A DNA stretch of 64,000 nt from Progne subis subis (lineage: Eukaryota > Chordata > Aves > Passeriformes > Hirundinidae): positions 6,300,532 to 6,364,531 of the forward strand of contig JAKJHU010000039.1 of the NCBI GenBank assembly GCA_022316685.1, given 5' to 3'. The notes below the pieces were generated by a model. That model was not told where the DNA came from. It worked only from the letters and a program-made list of their open reading frames with translations, and ran no database searches. A program made the position numbers and the translations under genes. Each line of letters begins with the position of its first letter. Position 1 is the stretch's first letter. Below are positions 61,726-64,000 of the stretch, in pieces.

Positions 61726-62596
61726 ATCTATCCTCCATCCATCCGTCCATCCATCCATCCATCCATGCATCCTACATGCATCAACTGAGTAACATCTACT
61801 TCTTGGGCTACAGGAAAACACACTTCTTTCAAGGCCAGATGATTTGCACCTGTGCCTAGGTAACCACAGTTAAAACTCACAGGGAATGTGTGAACCATCT
61901 GTGCAACTGGACCATCTGTAGGACTAATTTACACATAGAGCTTGACAAATACACTCAGCTTTTAAAAAAAACAACTGAAGCCCTAGACTTAAAGAGCTTA
62001 GAAACAAGTCCTTGAACCCACACATTTTAATTAAGTATAACTTTTAACCCAAGAAAACTCAAATTTTTCAATCTTCACTGCCCCCTAGTGAGACTCTTCA
62101 AGAATGTATTTATACAGGGAAAAGAGGCATAAAGATTGACAGCACAGACCTCTCTGCATAATGTCTGCCTACTTTGGAAAGAGAAGAACTTGAATTTTAT
62201 CCAACAGTTGCAATCCCAAGTCCTCTGCACAAGGGGGCATAAGCACAGCTGGGAAATCAAATATTTAGTTTGGTGCTATGTAGGGAAGAATGCATGAAGA
62301 AAGTGAAGAGGAACTCTGAGGAAATGGAAATGCTAAGGTCATTACAAGATTTTGCTGGAGTTTTTCAATTTAATTTTAAAATGTAACAGTACTTGAGAAG
62401 TAAAAGCAACTGGAAAGCTGACTGTGTGGCTTTCATGATATGAACCTCTTGTGGGTGTAAAGGCACACCATGTGTCTTACCTGAGTTGTCCTTTGAGTCC
62501 GATTCAGAGTCAGAGGTTTCTGAGGATTCTGAGGTTTTCTCTGGCAGATGAGGAAGTTGTGCAATATCCATTGGAGTGTCCTTGTACTCTGGGTTA
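58307..62596 (-). CDS. NPAS3: NPAS3, neuronal PAS domain protein 3, C-terminal part (two exons in window)
   Basis: Exons 62481-62596 and 58307-59616 join in phase (G plus AG gives Glu) to the C-terminal 474 or so residues. NPAS3 is a nuclear bHLH-PAS transcription factor that pairs with ARNT-type partners and acts in brain development. The DNA-binding bHLH and the PAS domains lie on exons beyond the right edge. The visible part is the long regulatory tail. It holds an acidic Ser-rich stretch ([15 protein letters not shown]) and a second acidic run, then a basic cluster [15 protein letters not shown] (likely nuclear localisation), and two IKxE motifs. It ends with the well-conserved [33 protein letters not shown] and [18 protein letters not shown]. 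It converges on EGLN3, as in mammals. Confidence 0.98.
61509..61560. repeat. (ATAAT)n microsatellite
   Basis: About nine tandem copies of a five-base TAATA unit flanked by TTAAT. Confidence 0.95.
61662..61773. repeat. Compound (ATCT)n-(CATC)n microsatellite
   Basis: About 16 copies of ATCT are followed by about nine copies of CCAT/CATC with single-base interruptions. The copy number is likely to vary between individuals. Confidence 0.95.
62481..62596 (-). CDS. NPAS3: NPAS3 penultimate coding exon
   Basis: On the - strand the acceptor CTTCAG precedes T-AAC-CCA-GAG. The exon encodes [15 protein letters not shown] then [16 protein letters not shown] (38 full codons) and ends with a single G before donor gtaaga. 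The sequence is the NPAS3 region just C-terminal to the PAS domains. Confidence 0.96.
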
Positions 62597-64000
62597 CTGA
62601 AGAGGATACAGCAAATACAAACACAATTGGATGATTTGCAGTTTCATTTTTTCATCTTTTCATATCAAAGTTCAGGAACAAAGAACATAAATAGTAAGAA
62701 TAGCAGAACAAACATAGAAAGATATTTTTTGGCTTCAGAGTTCCACAGCAGGGATTTTGTGAAGGTTTATTTTAATACTGCAGTCAAATGCTTTTATTGA
62801 CCAGGTACTAAACCTTGTTTGATTCTAGTGAAGTTTTAGAGCTATCAAAACATCCTTGAAGGAGTGGGACATCATGGCTTGTGTGATATCTAGCAGTAAA
62901 GCTACACTGTGTAATCATCCAACAACAAAATATCTTGATTTCGATCCCATTACTTTGCCTGGGAGGACAGAGAGGGTGTTTTAACTTTTCCAATCTGTTT
63001 CTCTCCCACTGGCAATGTCTATTAGAGTTATCTCTGTAGAAATGTTCTCTATCAACCTTACTAGAGTCCTTTCAACACCTGTTTTTCTCAACATTCCAGT
63101 TTTCCACATTTTAATCAAGCATGAAGTTATTAAGAATGTGCTCAGCTAAGGCTAAAGAAGTGACCACTGCTCCAAAGAATCTGGCCAAAAATCAGATAAA
63201 ATAGGTTATATATTTTTTAAACACTGCGCACATGCATCCACATCAGCAAGAAACCAAAAACAACCTCTCTAACTATGTGACAGATGCACATGTGCATGTT
63301 AAGATGCATATGTTAGGGATAAAGAACTGTCAACACACCCATTATAATCATATCTTCATCTGCTCATGTGGTGCTCACCTGTGACTTGTTAGCAGTGAAC
63401 ATGACTGCAATCTAAAAAAGCTACACTGCCAGGGAAATGGAAGAAAACGACAACACTATGCTTTTGCCTGGTTTGTACTTTTTAAAATGTGTTCCTTTCT
63501 TAAATGCATGGAAATGCAAGGGAACAGACATAGCTAAACATAAGTGGTAGAGAATAGTAAAAATAACGAAGTCTTTAATAACGTTGAATAGGTGAGCATT
63601 TCCATGCAGTTGAAATTCAAGTCTGGTAAAACAGAAAATCCACAGTCCTGCGTAGAACAATATGAGGCAGCACTGGGGGTGCCTGACACACTAACACAAT
63701 GACAGTGTGCTCATATTCAGCCTCTCAGAATGTACTGTGAAAACTCAGAGTTCACACAGTTCACATTGAGTTGCCACGTTACAATTATCATCTTTATGGC
63801 TTTGTCCTGACAAAGTGACTTTATTCTGTCACATCCCAGGGCAGTCCCCAAATTTGCCCCCTCCAAGCAAAAGATGTTTGAGGGCTTTCACACTGTGAAT
63901 AACAAGTTGCTGGAACAAGAACAGCATTAATCCTCCCTGTCACTATAATTAGTCTATCCTTTTACAGACAGCTGAATCATACTTTCTAATGCATGGAAAT
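62597..64000 (-). other. NPAS3: NPAS3 intron, partial
   Basis: The intron 5' of the penultimate exon runs off the window. I looked for a further exon and found none. Short ORFs here match nothing I know. Confidence 0.6.

Larger units (their letters stand above)
59617..62480 (-). other. NPAS3: NPAS3 last intron
   Basis: A 2.86-kb intron with GT and AG ends on the - strand. Apart from the microsatellites at 61509-61773 nothing is recognised. The open frames in it match nothing I know. Confidence 0.75.

Noticed and set aside
61662..61773. CRISPR-like array
   Set aside because: The repeats are four-base units without spacers, in a bird genome; a microsatellite explains them.

Overview
The window is a piece of a vertebrate nuclear genome, and the repeats point to a bird, probably a passerine or another neoavian. 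It holds CR1 retrotransposon 3' ends with the ATTCTATG-type tail, a tRNA-derived SINE with a CR1 tail like zebra finch TguSINE1, and a solo LTR that resembles a family common in neoavian genomes. Coding sequence is sparse. Two well-known genes are arranged tail to tail. EGLN3 (HIF prolyl hydroxylase 3) is complete on the + strand. The 3' end of NPAS3 (neuronal bHLH-PAS factor) is on the - strand and runs off the right edge. The same convergent neighbourhood is known from mammals.

Layout: 1-2480 is a CpG island holding the EGLN3 promoter and first exon. EGLN3 has five coding exons (1536-1892, 22408-22527, 24395-24531, 25220-25294, 26410-26440), which join in phase to a 239-residue protein, the same length as human EGLN3. 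Its 3' UTR probably ends near 28900, after an AATAAA at 28879. The 20.5-kb first intron carries two blocks that look regulatory: a CACGTG block at 12.88 kb and a CpG-rich block rich in homeodomain-type sites at 14.4-14.96 kb. The second block shares an 11-mer containing a HIF-type core with the promoter.

The 26-kb intergenic spacer (about 28.9-55.3 kb) holds a reversed solo LTR, CR1 copies of several ages, and the SINE. It also holds two exons of a decayed matrilin-like gene, and a 166-bp inverted repeat with 164 of 166 positions matching around a 1-kb centre. The last two are the most unexpected items.

From about 55.27 kb rightwards, on the - strand, come the inferred NPAS3 3' UTR (about 3 kb), the last coding exon (58307-59616), an intron with microsatellites, the penultimate coding exon (62481-62596), and part of a further intron. 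EGLN3 turns over HIF-alpha (a bHLH-PAS protein) when oxygen is present, and NPAS3 is itself a bHLH-PAS factor. Whether they share regulation is not shown by the sequence.

All database-dependent statements (repeat family names, conservation in other species, mammalian isoform features) are from memory and are marked as such.
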